From Acidaminococcus hominis (GTDB taxonomy: Bacteria > Bacillota > Negativicutes > Acidaminococcales > Acidaminococcaceae): 64,000 bases of DNA. Under the pieces are notes generated by a model. It made no database searches. It was not told where the DNA came from and worked only from the letters and a program-made list of their open reading frames with translations. Below are positions 43,617-51,749 of this stretch, in pieces. The position numbers and the translations under genes were made by a program. Every line of letters starts with the position of its first letter. The stretch's first letter is position 1. The DNA lies in assembly GCF_900291475.1 (NCBI RefSeq), contig NZ_OLMM01000004.1:322028-386027 (forward strand). Reading direction: 5' to 3'.

Positions 43617-44746
43617 CAGTTATTGCTGTCCTGCTGGGGCATTTCTGTTAAGGTTACGTTCTTATCCACTTCCGTATCGCCCCGCAAGATGGTGACAGGA
43701 ACCGTCTGCCCTACCTGGCACTTGTTCAAAGCGTCCCGAAGAGCAGCCACCGAATCAACCTTAGTCCCATTGAATTTGGTAATGATATCATTCGGGCGAA
43801 TGCCTCCCTGATAGGCTGGACCATTTTGAAACAATTTGGCTACAAACAGCCCTCCTCTCAGGTCGATATTGAACCCAAACCGTTCTGCCAAGGTCTTGTC
43901 AATGAGGCTGACCCCCAAATACGGGCGCACCACCCGGCCCTGTTCGGCCAACTGCTTGATAATGGGTTTGGCTTCGTTGATAGGAATGGCAAAGCCAATG
44001 CCTTCTACGCCGCTGACCACAATCTTGGCGCTGTTGATGCCGATGACCTGACCGTCTGCGTTGGCCAGGGCCCCGCCGGAATTGCCGGGGTTAATGGCTG
44101 CGTCGGTCTGGATCAGGCGGAAGCGCTGCTCACCCAAATCAATGGTCCGGTTCAGGGCGCTGATGACGCCGGCGGTTACCGTACCCCGGAATTCCATGCC
44201 CAGGGGGTTACCGATGGCAATGGCCGGTTCGCCCACCATCAGGGTATCGGAATCACCAAATTCCGCTACCGGCAGATCCTCGTCGGCCTGGATTTTCACC
44301 ACTGCCAGGTCCGTGGTGGGATCGGTGCCCAGCACCTTGCCGGTGTAGGTTTTGCCGTTGGACAGGCTGACCACAATTTCCTGGGCCCCTGCCACTACGT
44401 GGTTATTGGTCACAATCAGGCCATCCTTGCTGTAGATGACCCCGGAACCGCTGCCCTTTTCCACCAGCTGGGTCCGGTTGAAATAATCCCGCACCAGGGC
44501 CTTGTTGGTAATACCCACAACCGTAGGACCCACTTTCTTGGCAGCCTGGACGATGGGAGTATTCCGATTGGCACTGAGCTTGGAATCGGCTTCCTTCATT
44601 TTCTCTTCCTGGGTGGTAGCCGGCTTGGCAGCCGTCTTATCATTGGTGGCCTTGCTGGCCAGCCCGCAGCCGGCAGTAAAGAAGCTCATGCTGAGAGAAA
44701 GAGCCAGTAAGGTGCTCAAGGTTTTTTGGGAAAGTTTGCGTTTCAT
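43616..44746 (-). CDS. htrA: HtrA/DegP-type serine protease with PDZ domain
   Basis: Envelope quality-control protease, 376 residues. Signal sequence with a possible lipid-attachment Cys (SLSMSFFTAGC; the -3 residue is Thr, so not a perfect lipobox). Trypsin-like domain with triad VTNNHVV (His), TTDLAVVKI (Asp) and NPGNSGGAL (Ser); one PDZ domain near 275-370 (GGLFVAKLFQNGPAYQGGIR). Located between an MBL hydrolase and rlmH, as in the distal part of the walRK locus in Bacillus. Confidence 0.92.
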   Translation of the reverse strand: MKRKLSQKTLSTLLALSLSMSFFTAGCGLASKATNDKTAAKPATTQEEKMKEADSKLSANRNTPIVQAAKKVGPTVVGITNKALVRDYFNRTQLVEKGSGSGVIYSKDGLIVTNNHVVAGAQEIVVSLSNGKTYTGKVLGTDPTTDLAVVKIQADEDLPVAEFGDSDTLMVGEPAIAIGNPLGMEFRGTVTAGVISALNRTIDLGEQRFRLIQTDAAINPGNSGGALANADGQVIGINSAKIVVSGVEGIGFAIPINEAKPIIKQLAEQGRVVRPYLGVSLIDKTLAERFGFNIDLRGGLFVAKLFQNGPAYQGGIRPNDIITKFNGTKVDSVAALRDALNKCQVGQTVPVTILRGDTEVDKNVTLTEMPQQDSNN

Positions 44747-44758
44747 ACGATCACTCCT

Positions 44759-45544
44759 TTAGGACCGGACATTGCTTACCAGCTCCTGCTGGGAAGCCAC
44801 GAACAGTTGAATCTGGTGGGGCTGGGGCATTTGCTTCAGCTGGTTTTCCACCGTTTCATAGGCGATATGGGGGGTATTGTTTTTTTCACTGAGATGGGCC
44901 AGGAATACTTCCTTGGGCAGCACCGGCAGTTCCGTAAGAAATTGGCCCGCGGTCACATTGGACAAATGGCCGTATTGGCCGGCAATGCGCCGTTGGAGCT
45001 GGGGCGGATAGGGTCCGTTGCGCAGCATGGTTTCATCATGGTTGGCTTCCAGGATGAGGACTTCTGCGCCTTCCACAGCATTTCTCACCGTTGGGGTAAT
45101 GGTGCCGCAGTCCGTCAGGTAGGTACACTTTTCGTCCCCGTAGAACAGCTGGTACCCCACCGGATCCGCCGCATCATGGGAAATCTTAAAGGGTTCGATC
45201 CGGAGCCGGCCCAGGGTGCAGGACCGGGGTACCGCCCGCACCTGTTCCCGGGTAAGCAGCCGGCGCACCGGCAGCTGGGACCAGGTCTTTTCATTGGCGA
45301 AAATGGGTACGGTTCCGTAATGCCGGCCAAACACATCCAGTCCGGCCACGTGGTCCTTGTGCTCATGGGTCAGGAAAATCCCGCTCAGGTCTTCCGGCTC
45401 CAGGCCGCATTTCTTCAGGCCCTGGACAATCCGCCGGCAGGAAATCCCTGCATCAATAAGCACCGCCGTGTCCCCCACCCGGATCAGGGTGGAATTGCCC
45501 CGGCTGCCGCTGGCCAAAATATCAACTTCAAAGTCTGTCTGCAT
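44759..45544 (-). CDS. MBL-fold hydrolase, WalJ/YycJ type
   Basis: 261 residues from the ATG at 45544. Metallo-beta-lactamase fold: ILASGSRGNSTLIRVGDTAV, the metal motif LTHEHKDHVAGLD, GYQLFYGDEKCTYLTDCGTI, ILEANHDETML and HLSEKNNTPH. These match YycJ/WalJ-type proteins, proposed to link replication and cell-wall growth. The next genes are htrA and rlmH, the order of the walRKHIJ-htrA-rlmH locus, but walRK are not next to it here. Confidence 0.85.
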   Translation of the reverse strand: MQTDFEVDILASGSRGNSTLIRVGDTAVLIDAGISCRRIVQGLKKCGLEPEDLSGIFLTHEHKDHVAGLDVFGRHYGTVPIFANEKTWSQLPVRRLLTREQVRAVPRSCTLGRLRIEPFKISHDAADPVGYQLFYGDEKCTYLTDCGTITPTVRNAVEGAEVLILEANHDETMLRNGPYPPQLQRRIAGQYGHLSNVTAGQFLTELPVLPKEVFLAHLSEKNNTPHIAYETVENQLKQMPQPHQIQLFVASQQELVSNVRS

Positions 45545-45645
45545 CGTTTCTAACACCTTTACCAATACAAAATTACCGTTTTTTCTAGGAAACAGCCCTC
45601 ATAACGTTACTGTATATTATAACAAATCCAAAGGGCAAAATGTAA

Positions 45646-45678
45646 AAAAACACCGAACTCTTACAGCTCGGTGTTTTT
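45646..45678 (-). terminator. Terminator of the perR-like gene
   Basis: CACCGA (45651-45656) pairs with TCGGTG (45668-45673) with A/T runs on both sides; it lies just past the stop of the Fur-family gene. Confidence 0.75.
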
Positions 45679-45688
45679 ACAGCTAGGA

Positions 45689-46114
45689 TTATGCTTTCCG
45701 CTGGCATTTAGGGCAAACGCCATAGAAATAAAATTGGTGTCCGTTTACGTCAAAACCGGTTTGCTTGGAAACCATGTCTTCAATCTGTTTGGCCTCGATA
45801 TGGGGCACATCAAAGACTTTTCCGCATTTGGTGCATCTGATATGCGGATGTTCCATTACATTGGCATCATACCGGTAACTTTCTTCCCCCGTATTCAGTA
45901 CCTGGACTATACCCAGTTTGCTGAAAATCTCCACAGACTTATACACGGTTGCAAAACTCATCGTAGTGTATTTGTCTTTCACCTTGTCATAAATCATTTC
46001 TGCGGTGGGGTGTTCTTTTGTATGAGCCAGCATCTCATAAACGGCCAAACGCTGAGGCGTTACCTTGCAGCCATTGTCCCGGAGCACTTTTGCCAACTCA
46101 TTGGAGCTTAACAT
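45689..46114 (-). CDS. Fur-family regulator, PerR-like
   Basis: 141 residues from the ATG at 46114 (GGGAGGTGG upstream). Winged-helix part VTPQRLAVYEMLAHTKEHPT then AEMIY, recognition stretch MSFATVYKSVEIFSKLGIVQ. Regulatory-site residues match PerR: His in KEHPT, Asp in YRYDAN, two His in MEHPHIRC, Asp in KVFDV. Structural zinc CTKC and CPKC. PerR senses peroxide by metal-catalysed His oxidation and represses oxidative-stress genes. A Fur, Zur or Mur role cannot be excluded. It has its own strong, AT-rich promoter. Confidence 0.85.
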   Translation of the reverse strand: MLSSNELAKVLRDNGCKVTPQRLAVYEMLAHTKEHPTAEMIYDKVKDKYTTMSFATVYKSVEIFSKLGIVQVLNTGEESYRYDANVMEHPHIRCTKCGKVFDVPHIEAKQIEDMVSKQTGFDVNGHQFYFYGVCPKCQRKA

Positions 46115-46178
46115 TCTCGCCACCTCCCTTCCTACCCACAAGTGAATGCGGCTGATATCTTATTTAATAACTGTAATT

Positions 46179-46207
46179 AATATATATTATTTTTTGTTCT
46201 TTGTCAA
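46179..46207 (-). promoter_or_regulatory. Promoter of the perR-like gene
   Basis: Minus strand TTGACA (46202-46207), 17 nt, TATATT (46179-46184). The spacer and flank (AATAATATATATTAATTA) are AT-rich and partly symmetric, as in Fur-family boxes, so autoregulation is plausible. Confidence 0.6.
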
Positions 46208-46510
46208 TTTACTTTCCTAACTTGTTATTTAAAAAAAATGATAAAGTTTAGATTGTTAAATTTGTAGCTTTTTGGATTGTTTAATGTTATTTTTTAGTTA
46301 ACACTTAGTTTCACCCTGAAAAAAATAAAGCCTTCTGACAGGCAGTGCAAATGCATCCATTTCTCAGGAAAGCATCCTGCTGCGGCAGAGAGCCAAGGGC
46401 TGCAAAAATACATAAATATTTTACCATTATTATTTGGATTTTTCCATAAAAACTAACAATTTTTTTTAGGAATTTTTACACTTTTGGTTTTCTCCTTCCC
46501 GCGCAGTAGT
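46208..46510. other. AT-rich intergenic region without a gene
   Basis: No open frame of interest on either strand. There is a small hairpin CAGGA-AAGCA-TCCTG (46365-46379) inside a locally GC-richer patch (46330-46410); the rest is AT-rich. No known riboswitch is recognised. Confidence 0.4.
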
Positions 46511-46512
46511 CG

Positions 46513-46521
46513 TGCTATAAT
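46513..46521 (+). promoter_or_regulatory. Extended -10 promoter for the small Gly/Tyr-rich protein
   Basis: TGCTATAAT (TATAAT at 46516-46521) on the plus strand, about 40 nt upstream of the ATG; the -35 is poor, as expected for an extended -10 promoter. Confidence 0.5.
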
Positions 46522-46561
46522 ACATAGAGACCTTTTGGCCTGTTTGCAAGGAGGAAATGCC

Positions 46562-46816
46562 ATGAAAAAATCTATGCTGCTCTTCACCCTGGTACTTCTG
46601 GGCCTTTGGAGCCTGGGCGGTGCCGTGCTGGCCTCCAGCCCCGTGCCGGAATACGGTCCCGGCTACGGGTGGTATTGCCAGGGCGGCGGTCCTGGTTACG
46701 GCTATGGCTGCGGCCAGGGGCGCGGCAAGGGCTATGGCAGCGCCAGGGAAAGGCTGCCCCAGAGTGCTCCCCCAAATGGGAACTGCCAGGGCGGTACCTG
46801 CTGGGTCGGCCAATAA
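46562..46816 (+). CDS. Small exported Gly/Tyr-rich protein
   Basis: 84 residues with GGAGGAAATGCC before the ATG. Signal peptide MKKSMLLFTLVLLGLWSLGG ending AVLA-SS. The mature 58-residue part is rich in Gly, Tyr and Cys (PGYGWYCQGGGPGYGYGCGQ, then GRGKGYGS) and ends NCQGGTCWVGQ, four cysteines in all. Low-complexity composition suggests a small extracellular or periplasmic structural or metal-binding peptide. No family recognised. Confidence 0.7.
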   Translation: MKKSMLLFTLVLLGLWSLGGAVLASSPVPEYGPGYGWYCQGGGPGYGYGCGQGRGKGYGSARERLPQSAPPNGNCQGGTCWVGQ

Positions 46817-46855
46817 CAAAAAATTCGGGTGTGCTCAGCACATCCGAATTTTTTA
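46817..46855. terminator. Bidirectional terminator
   Basis: AAATTCGGGTGTGCT pairs with AGCACATCCGAATTT with one wobble; A-run before and T-run after. Shared by the small plus-strand gene and the converging L,D-transpeptidase. Confidence 0.85.
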
Positions 46856-46865
46856 TTTCCTGTAT

Positions 46866-47606
46866 TCAATCTTGAATGGTTACCGGCATACCCACATAGG
46901 CTACCTGGCGCAGCTCTTCCAGCTGGTCGTTCTGCAGCCGGACGCAGCCCTCCGAGGCATTGGTGCCGATGGAAGCTGGATCATGGGTGCCGTGGATGCC
47001 GATGCCGTCCCAATTGCCCCCGCTGAGGTTTCTGGTATCCAGGCTGATAAACCAGGGCCCGTAAGCTCCGGCAATGGAACCGTTGCCATCTCCAAAGTCA
47101 TGGGTCCAGCTGGAAGCATCATCAATTTCGTCCACCAGAAAAGTGCCCGTTGGGGTCATGTTGTCCCCGCTGACCTGTTTCTGGCCCAGGCCGCCCTTGC
47201 CTACGGCGCAGCCCCAGGCCCGGACCACCATTTGGCCGTCCATAAGATAGAATTTATGGTCACTTTTATCAATCAGCACCCGATATTTAGTTCCTTTTTG
47301 CAAGGGAGCCGTCAGCAGATTGGTTCCTTGGGAACCTTCTCCCAGGCCCGGGCCTCCCTGCTGGGTGCCGATTTCCCCGGTTCCGGAGCTGCTGGCTGCG
47401 GGCTGGGCAGGCGTCTTTTCCTGGGCAGCCGTTTGGGCTGAAGCAGCCGTTTGGGCCGGTGCCTTTATGGAAGGACTGGGTCCCAGTCCTCCCTTGTAGC
47501 CAAAAGCAAAGCAGCCGGCCAGTACCAGCACCAGGCAAAGGACTGCCAGTACCCCTGCCGCCAAGCCTTTATGGGAATGCCCCCCTGGGCGAGAATTCGT
47601 AGTCAT
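46866..47606 (-). CDS. L,D-transpeptidase (YkuD domain)
   Basis: 246 residues from the ATG at 47606 (AAGG 9 nt upstream; 47615 is an alternative). N-terminal membrane or lipoprotein signal with a good lipobox (VLVLAGC), an Ala/Gln/Ser-rich linker to about residue 100, then the YkuD domain: YRVLIDKSDHKFYLMDGQMV at its start and the catalytic IGIHGTHDPASIGTNASEGC then VRLQN, with the His and Cys in place. Forms 3-3 peptidoglycan cross-links or attaches proteins to peptidoglycan. Confidence 0.9.
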   Translation of the reverse strand: MTTNSRPGGHSHKGLAAGVLAVLCLVLVLAGCFAFGYKGGLGPSPSIKAPAQTAASAQTAAQEKTPAQPAASSSGTGEIGTQQGGPGLGEGSQGTNLLTAPLQKGTKYRVLIDKSDHKFYLMDGQMVVRAWGCAVGKGGLGQKQVSGDNMTPTGTFLVDEIDDASSWTHDFGDGNGSIAGAYGPWFISLDTRNLSGGNWDGIGIHGTHDPASIGTNASEGCVRLQNDQLEELRQVAYVGMPVTIQD

Positions 47607-47742
47607 ATGGTCCATCCTTCTTTCCTAATGTCTTTTATCATACCATTCTGCTATTTTTCTAGCAAGCGATGGTCCAGGGCCCAGGGTAGATTTTGCGTTT
47701 TTTTCACTTTTTGGACTGCGGTAGGGCGAGCAGTCCTCCCCT

Positions 47743-48648
47743 TCAGGGATTTTGCTTCAGGTATTCGCTCCAGCTTAGATTGGTTTTCCCCGCCTTTTTC
47801 TCCACGGTATATTGGTAGAACTGGCGTACCCGGTAGATTTTCCGGGCATTAGCGCTTTCCATCCAGCCAGTGGCCTTTAGGTTGAGCAGATCCAAGCCCC
47901 CCAGCTTGGCCTGCCGGTCCGTAATGGTTTCCAGGCTGTCCTGGGGTGCATTCCGCCAAATGTCCCAGATGGCCAGAAAGGCCGTAGTCCGGCCCACCCC
48001 GGCCTGACAGTGGAAATGGAGCCAGGCCTCGGGAGGCAGGGTATCCGCCCACTGCAGGAAGGCATCCACCTGCTGGGCCTCGGGCCAGAGATGGTCCGTG
48101 CAGGGGAACCGCTTATAGCCCACCCCAAAGACGGCGGCCAGCTGCTCCTCAGTAGGTGCCAGCAGCACCTGTACGGAAACCGGATCCTTGGGGAGCTTTT
48201 TCTTGCTCAGGGAATAATAGGTTTCTTCCCTGCCGCTTAGCTGGGAAAGCTGTCGGTTCTCCGCTGCCGTAACCGCTGCGGGGGCAAGACCCACGTTGCC
48301 CCAGTTGTTCTTCCCGTACCAGCTGACCGCAGCCCCATTAAAATAGCCGTGGGATTCCTGGCGCAGGTCCACATCCACCACCTGTCCGGGCTCCACTCCC
48401 CGGGCTTTCAGGTCGTTTACCACGGCCGCCAGGTTCAGGGCCGAGGGCTGGCCGCTGCCGCTGGCCCGCAGGGGCTGGTCCACCCGGTAGTTCCGGGGCA
48501 GTTTCAGGGTATTGGGGGCATCCAGCCGCCACACAAAGCCCGGCTCCCGTTCCACCTTGACCTGCAAAGCCGGGGCCGCCGCCCAGGCACCTCCCATAAA
48601 CAATTGGCTGACCACCAGCCACAGGGCAGCACGTTTCTTCCACTGCAT
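47743..48648 (-). CDS. Exported PTP-like phytase / tyrosine phosphatase
   Basis: 301 residues with a signal peptide (MQWKKRAALWLVVSQLFMGG ending AWA-AA). The signature loop HCQAGVGRTTAFLAIWDIWR near residue 212 is the Cys-x5-Arg P-loop of PTP-like phytases, nearly identical in style to Selenomonas ruminantium PhyA; the general-acid region TDHLWPEAQQVDAF also fits. It probably dephosphorylates myo-inositol hexakisphosphate or other phosphomonoesters outside the cytoplasm. It stands alone, without inositol genes nearby. Phytase versus protein phosphatase activity cannot be settled by eye. Confidence 0.82.
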   Translation of the reverse strand: MQWKKRAALWLVVSQLFMGGAWAAAPALQVKVEREPGFVWRLDAPNTLKLPRNYRVDQPLRASGSGQPSALNLAAVVNDLKARGVEPGQVVDVDLRQESHGYFNGAAVSWYGKNNWGNVGLAPAAVTAAENRQLSQLSGREETYYSLSKKKLPKDPVSVQVLLAPTEEQLAAVFGVGYKRFPCTDHLWPEAQQVDAFLQWADTLPPEAWLHFHCQAGVGRTTAFLAIWDIWRNAPQDSLETITDRQAKLGGLDLLNLKATGWMESANARKIYRVRQFYQYTVEKKAGKTNLSWSEYLKQNP

Positions 48649-48729
48649 CCCATCATCTTCTTTCCTAATATAGTCCTTTAGCGGAGCTCTGCAGCTTGCC
48701 GTACAAATGGCACACAGACTCCGGCACTG

Positions 48730-49500
48730 CTATTTTTCCGGCAGCCAGCCAAATTTCCGGCAGGCATTGAGGATTCCGCCCTTATCATTGTCCTGGGTCA
48801 CATAATCCGCCCGTTCTTTCAGGACCGGCCGGGCGTTGCCCATGGCAATGGCGAAAAAGGGTTTCCGGAACATGGTCAGGTCATTGAGCCCGTCCCCAAA
48901 CACCACGGCGTCAGAAGGATCGGCGTGAAGCAGGTGCATGAGCTTTTCAATGCCCCTACCCTTGTCCACCGGCTCCACCAGATACGTATGGTCAATATAG
49001 GGCAGGTGGGGCAGGCCCTGCTGAAAGGCAGGTTCTGTACCTTCCGCTTCCCGGGCATAGGTAATCTTGAAAATCGGGTCCAGGGCTTCAATGTCCACCG
49101 GACCTACGTGGGTGGTCATGTAGTTTCTAGGGTCTTCCCGGGGGTAATCCTGGTAGGGCGTATACCGGTCCAGGGTGTTATCCACCACCACCGCCCAGGG
49201 CTGCTGCCGTCTGGTCAGGTCCCGGAGCAGGGCCCGGGCAGGTTCCAAGGGGAGCCCTTCCATGGACAGGATTTTTCCGTCCACCGTAAGGCTGCTGCCC
49301 CCGTCCGCCACCATAGAAGAAATTCCGTGTTTCTGGGCAAAGGCTGCCGCATCACACTGGATTCGGCCTGTGGCCAGGGCTACAAAGTGCCCGGCGGCCT
49401 GGAGGGCATCCAGGCAATACTGGGTATCCGGAGGTACCTGCTGGGAAATCCCCAGGCCCAGGGTCTGGTCAATATCAAAGAAAAAATATTTTTTATGCAT
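48730..49500 (-). CDS. HAD-superfamily phosphatase, Cof type
   Basis: 256 residues, HAD class with C2B cap: motif I KYFFFDIDQTLGLG, LATGRIQCDAAAFAQKHGIS as motif II region, LVEPVDKGRGIEKLMHLL with the motif III Lys, and VFGDGLNDLTMFRKPFFAIA as motif IV. Such enzymes hydrolyse sugar phosphates, nucleotides or other small phosphoesters. A short perfect hairpin AGCCGGC-GA-GCCGGCT (49518-49533) lies in its leader. Confidence 0.85.
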   Translation of the reverse strand: MHKKYFFFDIDQTLGLGISQQVPPDTQYCLDALQAAGHFVALATGRIQCDAAAFAQKHGISSMVADGGSSLTVDGKILSMEGLPLEPARALLRDLTRRQQPWAVVVDNTLDRYTPYQDYPREDPRNYMTTHVGPVDIEALDPIFKITYAREAEGTEPAFQQGLPHLPYIDHTYLVEPVDKGRGIEKLMHLLHADPSDAVVFGDGLNDLTMFRKPFFAIAMGNARPVLKERADYVTQDNDKGGILNACRKFGWLPEK

Positions 49501-49659
49501 AAGTCATCCTTTTCCTTAGCCGGCGAGCCGGCTGATTTTTCCTTATTATACCACGGGGATTTGTGCTTTTTGGAGAACAAGTGTAAAATAGAGCCATTGA
49601 CCCCACAGGTTCGGGCTGACGCTCTGCGCCGGCCTAACAATAGAGAAGGAGTGATTCAT

Positions 49660-50076
49660 ATGCTGAAATTTCTGCGCAGCTGGCATACCCGCCTTACCGC
49701 AAAGGACCCTGATGCCAAGGGCCGTTCCGTCCACGGCCTGCTGGCCTTTGTCCTCTTGGCTGTGCTGTGCTTATGCCTCTTTTTTGCCCATTCCATCTAC
49801 CAAAAGAGAGAAGCCGAAAAAGCCGAACTGGAACGTTCCCTGCGCCTGCAGCAGGCAGAACAGCAGCAGCGCCTGGAAGAAGCCAAACGGGCAGCCCAGC
49901 AGCCCCGGACCCCGTCCCTGCCAGTTCCTTCCCAACCCGGTAACGCAGGAACCCAGCCCCAGCCAAATGTCCGCCCGCAGAATCCGCCTCAAGGCCAAAC
50001 TGGCGGCTTGCCCCTGGAGCCCAAGGTAAAGGCCCAGACTCCTACCATGATTCAGCCAGGAAAAGGCGTCCGTTAA
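49660..50076 (+). CDS. Small single-pass membrane protein with coiled coil and Pro/Gln-rich tail
   Basis: 138 residues, GAAGGAG 8 nt before the ATG. A short basic N-terminus is followed by one membrane helix (HGLLAFVLLAVLCLCLFFAH), a charged Glu/Gln coiled coil (about 49-80) and a Pro/Gln/Gly-rich low-complexity tail. Topology resembles small envelope or division proteins. No family recognised. Confidence 0.65.
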   Translation: MLKFLRSWHTRLTAKDPDAKGRSVHGLLAFVLLAVLCLCLFFAHSIYQKREAEKAELERSLRLQQAEQQQRLEEAKRAAQQPRTPSLPVPSQPGNAGTQPQPNVRPQNPPQGQTGGLPLEPKVKAQTPTMIQPGKGVR

Positions 50077-50113
50077 GGACAATTCATATTTATCTTGATA
50101 AAAACAAGAAAAA

Positions 50114-50193
50114 ACAACCCCTTTTTGCTTGAAACTTGTTTCATCCTAGTATAGAATGGTACACAAGTGTTTCATATTGCAGAAAGGGGTTGT
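50114..50193 (+). promoter_or_regulatory. NSS transporter promoter, TGAAAC palindrome and SD-pairing repeat
   Basis: TTGAAA (50129-50134), 17 nt, TAGAAT (50152-50157). The -35 is overlapped by the palindrome TGAAAC-TT-GTTTCA (50130-50143). In addition ACAACCCCTTT (50114-50124) and AAAGGGGTTGT (50183-50193) form a perfect 11-bp inverted repeat; the second copy contains the ribosome site. Confidence 0.45.
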
Positions 50194-50199
50194 ACTACT

Positions 50200-51693
50200 T
50201 TGTCCGAACAAAATCCTTTAGATTCTTTCGGTTCCCGCCTTGGCTTTATCCTGGTTTCTGCCGGCTGCGCCATTGGCATTGGGAACGTCTGGAAGTTTCC
50301 TTACCTTTGCGGCCAATTCGGGGGCGCCGCCTTTATCCTGATCTATTTAATCTTTCTTCTGATTATGGGCATCCCCGTCATGGTCTGCGAATTCGCCATT
50401 GGCCGGGGCAGCCGCCGCAGCGCTGCCAAAAGCTTTGAGGTGCTGGAACCGCCGGGCACCCGCTGGCACCGGCTGAAAGGCATCAGCATTGCCGGCTGCT
50501 ACCTGCTGATGATGTACTACACCACCGTTACCGGCTGGATGCTGTACTACTGCTGGCTCCACATCAAGGGCACCTTTGTAGGCGCTTCACCGGAGTTTAT
50601 CAAGGCTTCCTTTGGCACCATGCTGTCCAGCCCCAGCATCCTGGTAGGCTGGATGGTGATTACCTGTCTGCTGGGCTTTGCGGTCTGCTATTTGGGCATC
50701 CAAAACGGGGTGGAACGGATCAGCAAGTGGATGATGTCCGCCCTGCTGCTGCTGATGATTGTCCTGGCCGCCCACTCCCTGTTCCTGGACGGGGCAGAAA
50801 AGGGCATCGCCTTCTACCTGATTCCCAATTGGGACTCGGTAAGCCAGCTGGGCTGGGGCAACATGATTTTTGCCGCCATGAGCCAGGCGTTCTTCACCCT
50901 GTCCATTGGTATCGGCGCCATGCTGATTTTTGGGGCCTACCTGCCCCACGGCCGCAGCCTGTTTGGGGAAGCCACCACCATTACAGCCCTGGACACCTTT
51001 GTGGCCCTGATGGCCGGCTTCATCATCATCCCGGCCTGCTTTGCCTACGGCATTGAGCCGGACGCCGGTCCGTCCCTGATTTTCCTGACCATTCCCAACC
51101 TGTTTGTACAAATGCCCGGCGGCCGCTTCTGGGGCATGATGTTCTTCATCTTCCTGTCCTTTGCCGCCCTGTCCACGGTCATTGCCGTATTTGAAAACAT
51201 CATCGCCTTTGGCATGAACCTGTACGGCTGGGACCGGAAAAAGAGCGTGCTGATTAACGCCGTCTGCGTGATTCTCCTCAGTGTTCCCTGCGCCCTGGGC
51301 TACAACCTGTGGGCCGGCTTCCAGCCTCTGGGCCCGGGCACCGCCGTGCTGGATCTGGAAGACTTTATCGTTTCCAACAACCTGCTGCCCCTGGGCAGCC
51401 TGGCCTTTGTGCTGTTCTGCACCCGGGAAAACGGCTGGGGCTGGAAGCACTTCCTGGCGGAGGCCAACGACGGGGAAGGCCGGAACATTCCCACCTCCCT
51501 GCACAGCTACCTGCAATACGTACTGCCGCTGATCATCATCTCCATCTACCTGAAGGGCTATTACGATATGTTCGCCAGCCAGGGTACGGAAGTGCTGGTC
51601 AAATGGTTCTGCGTGGCCTTCCTGTTCCTGGGCTTCATCTTCTATTGCAGCGCCGGCAAACCTGCGGCTTCCAAAAAAGCTGCCAACGAATAA
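50200..51693 (+). CDS. Sodium-dependent neurotransmitter-symporter-family (NSS) transporter
   Basis: Twelve-helix Na+-coupled amino-acid transporter of the LeuT fold. The TM1 signature is SRLGFILVSAGCAIGIGNVW then KFPYLCGQFGGAAF, with the unwound TM6 region FFTLSIGIGAMLIFGAYLP. 497 residues from a TTG at 50200, preceded by AAAGGGG 10 nt upstream; a GTG at 50167 is the alternative but lacks a ribosome site. Imports an amino acid, exact substrate unknown. Ends in a strong bidirectional terminator. Confidence 0.92.
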   Translation: MSEQNPLDSFGSRLGFILVSAGCAIGIGNVWKFPYLCGQFGGAAFILIYLIFLLIMGIPVMVCEFAIGRGSRRSAAKSFEVLEPPGTRWHRLKGISIAGCYLLMMYYTTVTGWMLYYCWLHIKGTFVGASPEFIKASFGTMLSSPSILVGWMVITCLLGFAVCYLGIQNGVERISKWMMSALLLLMIVLAAHSLFLDGAEKGIAFYLIPNWDSVSQLGWGNMIFAAMSQAFFTLSIGIGAMLIFGAYLPHGRSLFGEATTITALDTFVALMAGFIIIPACFAYGIEPDAGPSLIFLTIPNLFVQMPGGRFWGMMFFIFLSFAALSTVIAVFENIIAFGMNLYGWDRKKSVLINAVCVILLSVPCALGYNLWAGFQPLGPGTAVLDLEDFIVSNNLLPLGSLAFVLFCTRENGWGWKHFLAEANDGEGRNIPTSLHSYLQYVLPLIIISIYLKGYYDMFASQGTEVLVKWFCVAFLFLGFIFYCSAGKPAASKKAANE

Positions 51694-51696
51694 CCT

Positions 51697-51748
51697 AAAA
51701 AAGAAATGCCTATGGATGCTTTCGTCCATAGGCATTTCTTTTTTTGCG
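51697..51748. terminator. Strong bidirectional terminator
   Basis: GAAATGCCTATGGA pairs with TCCATAGGCATTTC, flanked by A6 and T7. Ends the NSS gene and the converging thioesterase operon. Confidence 0.95.
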
Positions 51749-51749
51749 T

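Noticed and set aside
46330..46410. Possible riboswitch upstream of the small exported peptide
   Set aside because: Only one short hairpin and no match to the conserved cores of riboswitches I know; the visible promoter lies downstream of it.
49518..49533. Perfect AGCCGGC hairpin as plus-strand terminator
   Set aside because: No plus-strand gene ends upstream of it; it lies in the leader of the minus-strand HAD gene and its role is unclear.
48925..49659. Long N-terminal extension of the small membrane protein at 49660
   Set aside because: The upstream frame is antisense to the HAD phosphatase gene; the ribosome site GAAGGAG and membrane-protein start fix the ATG at 49660.
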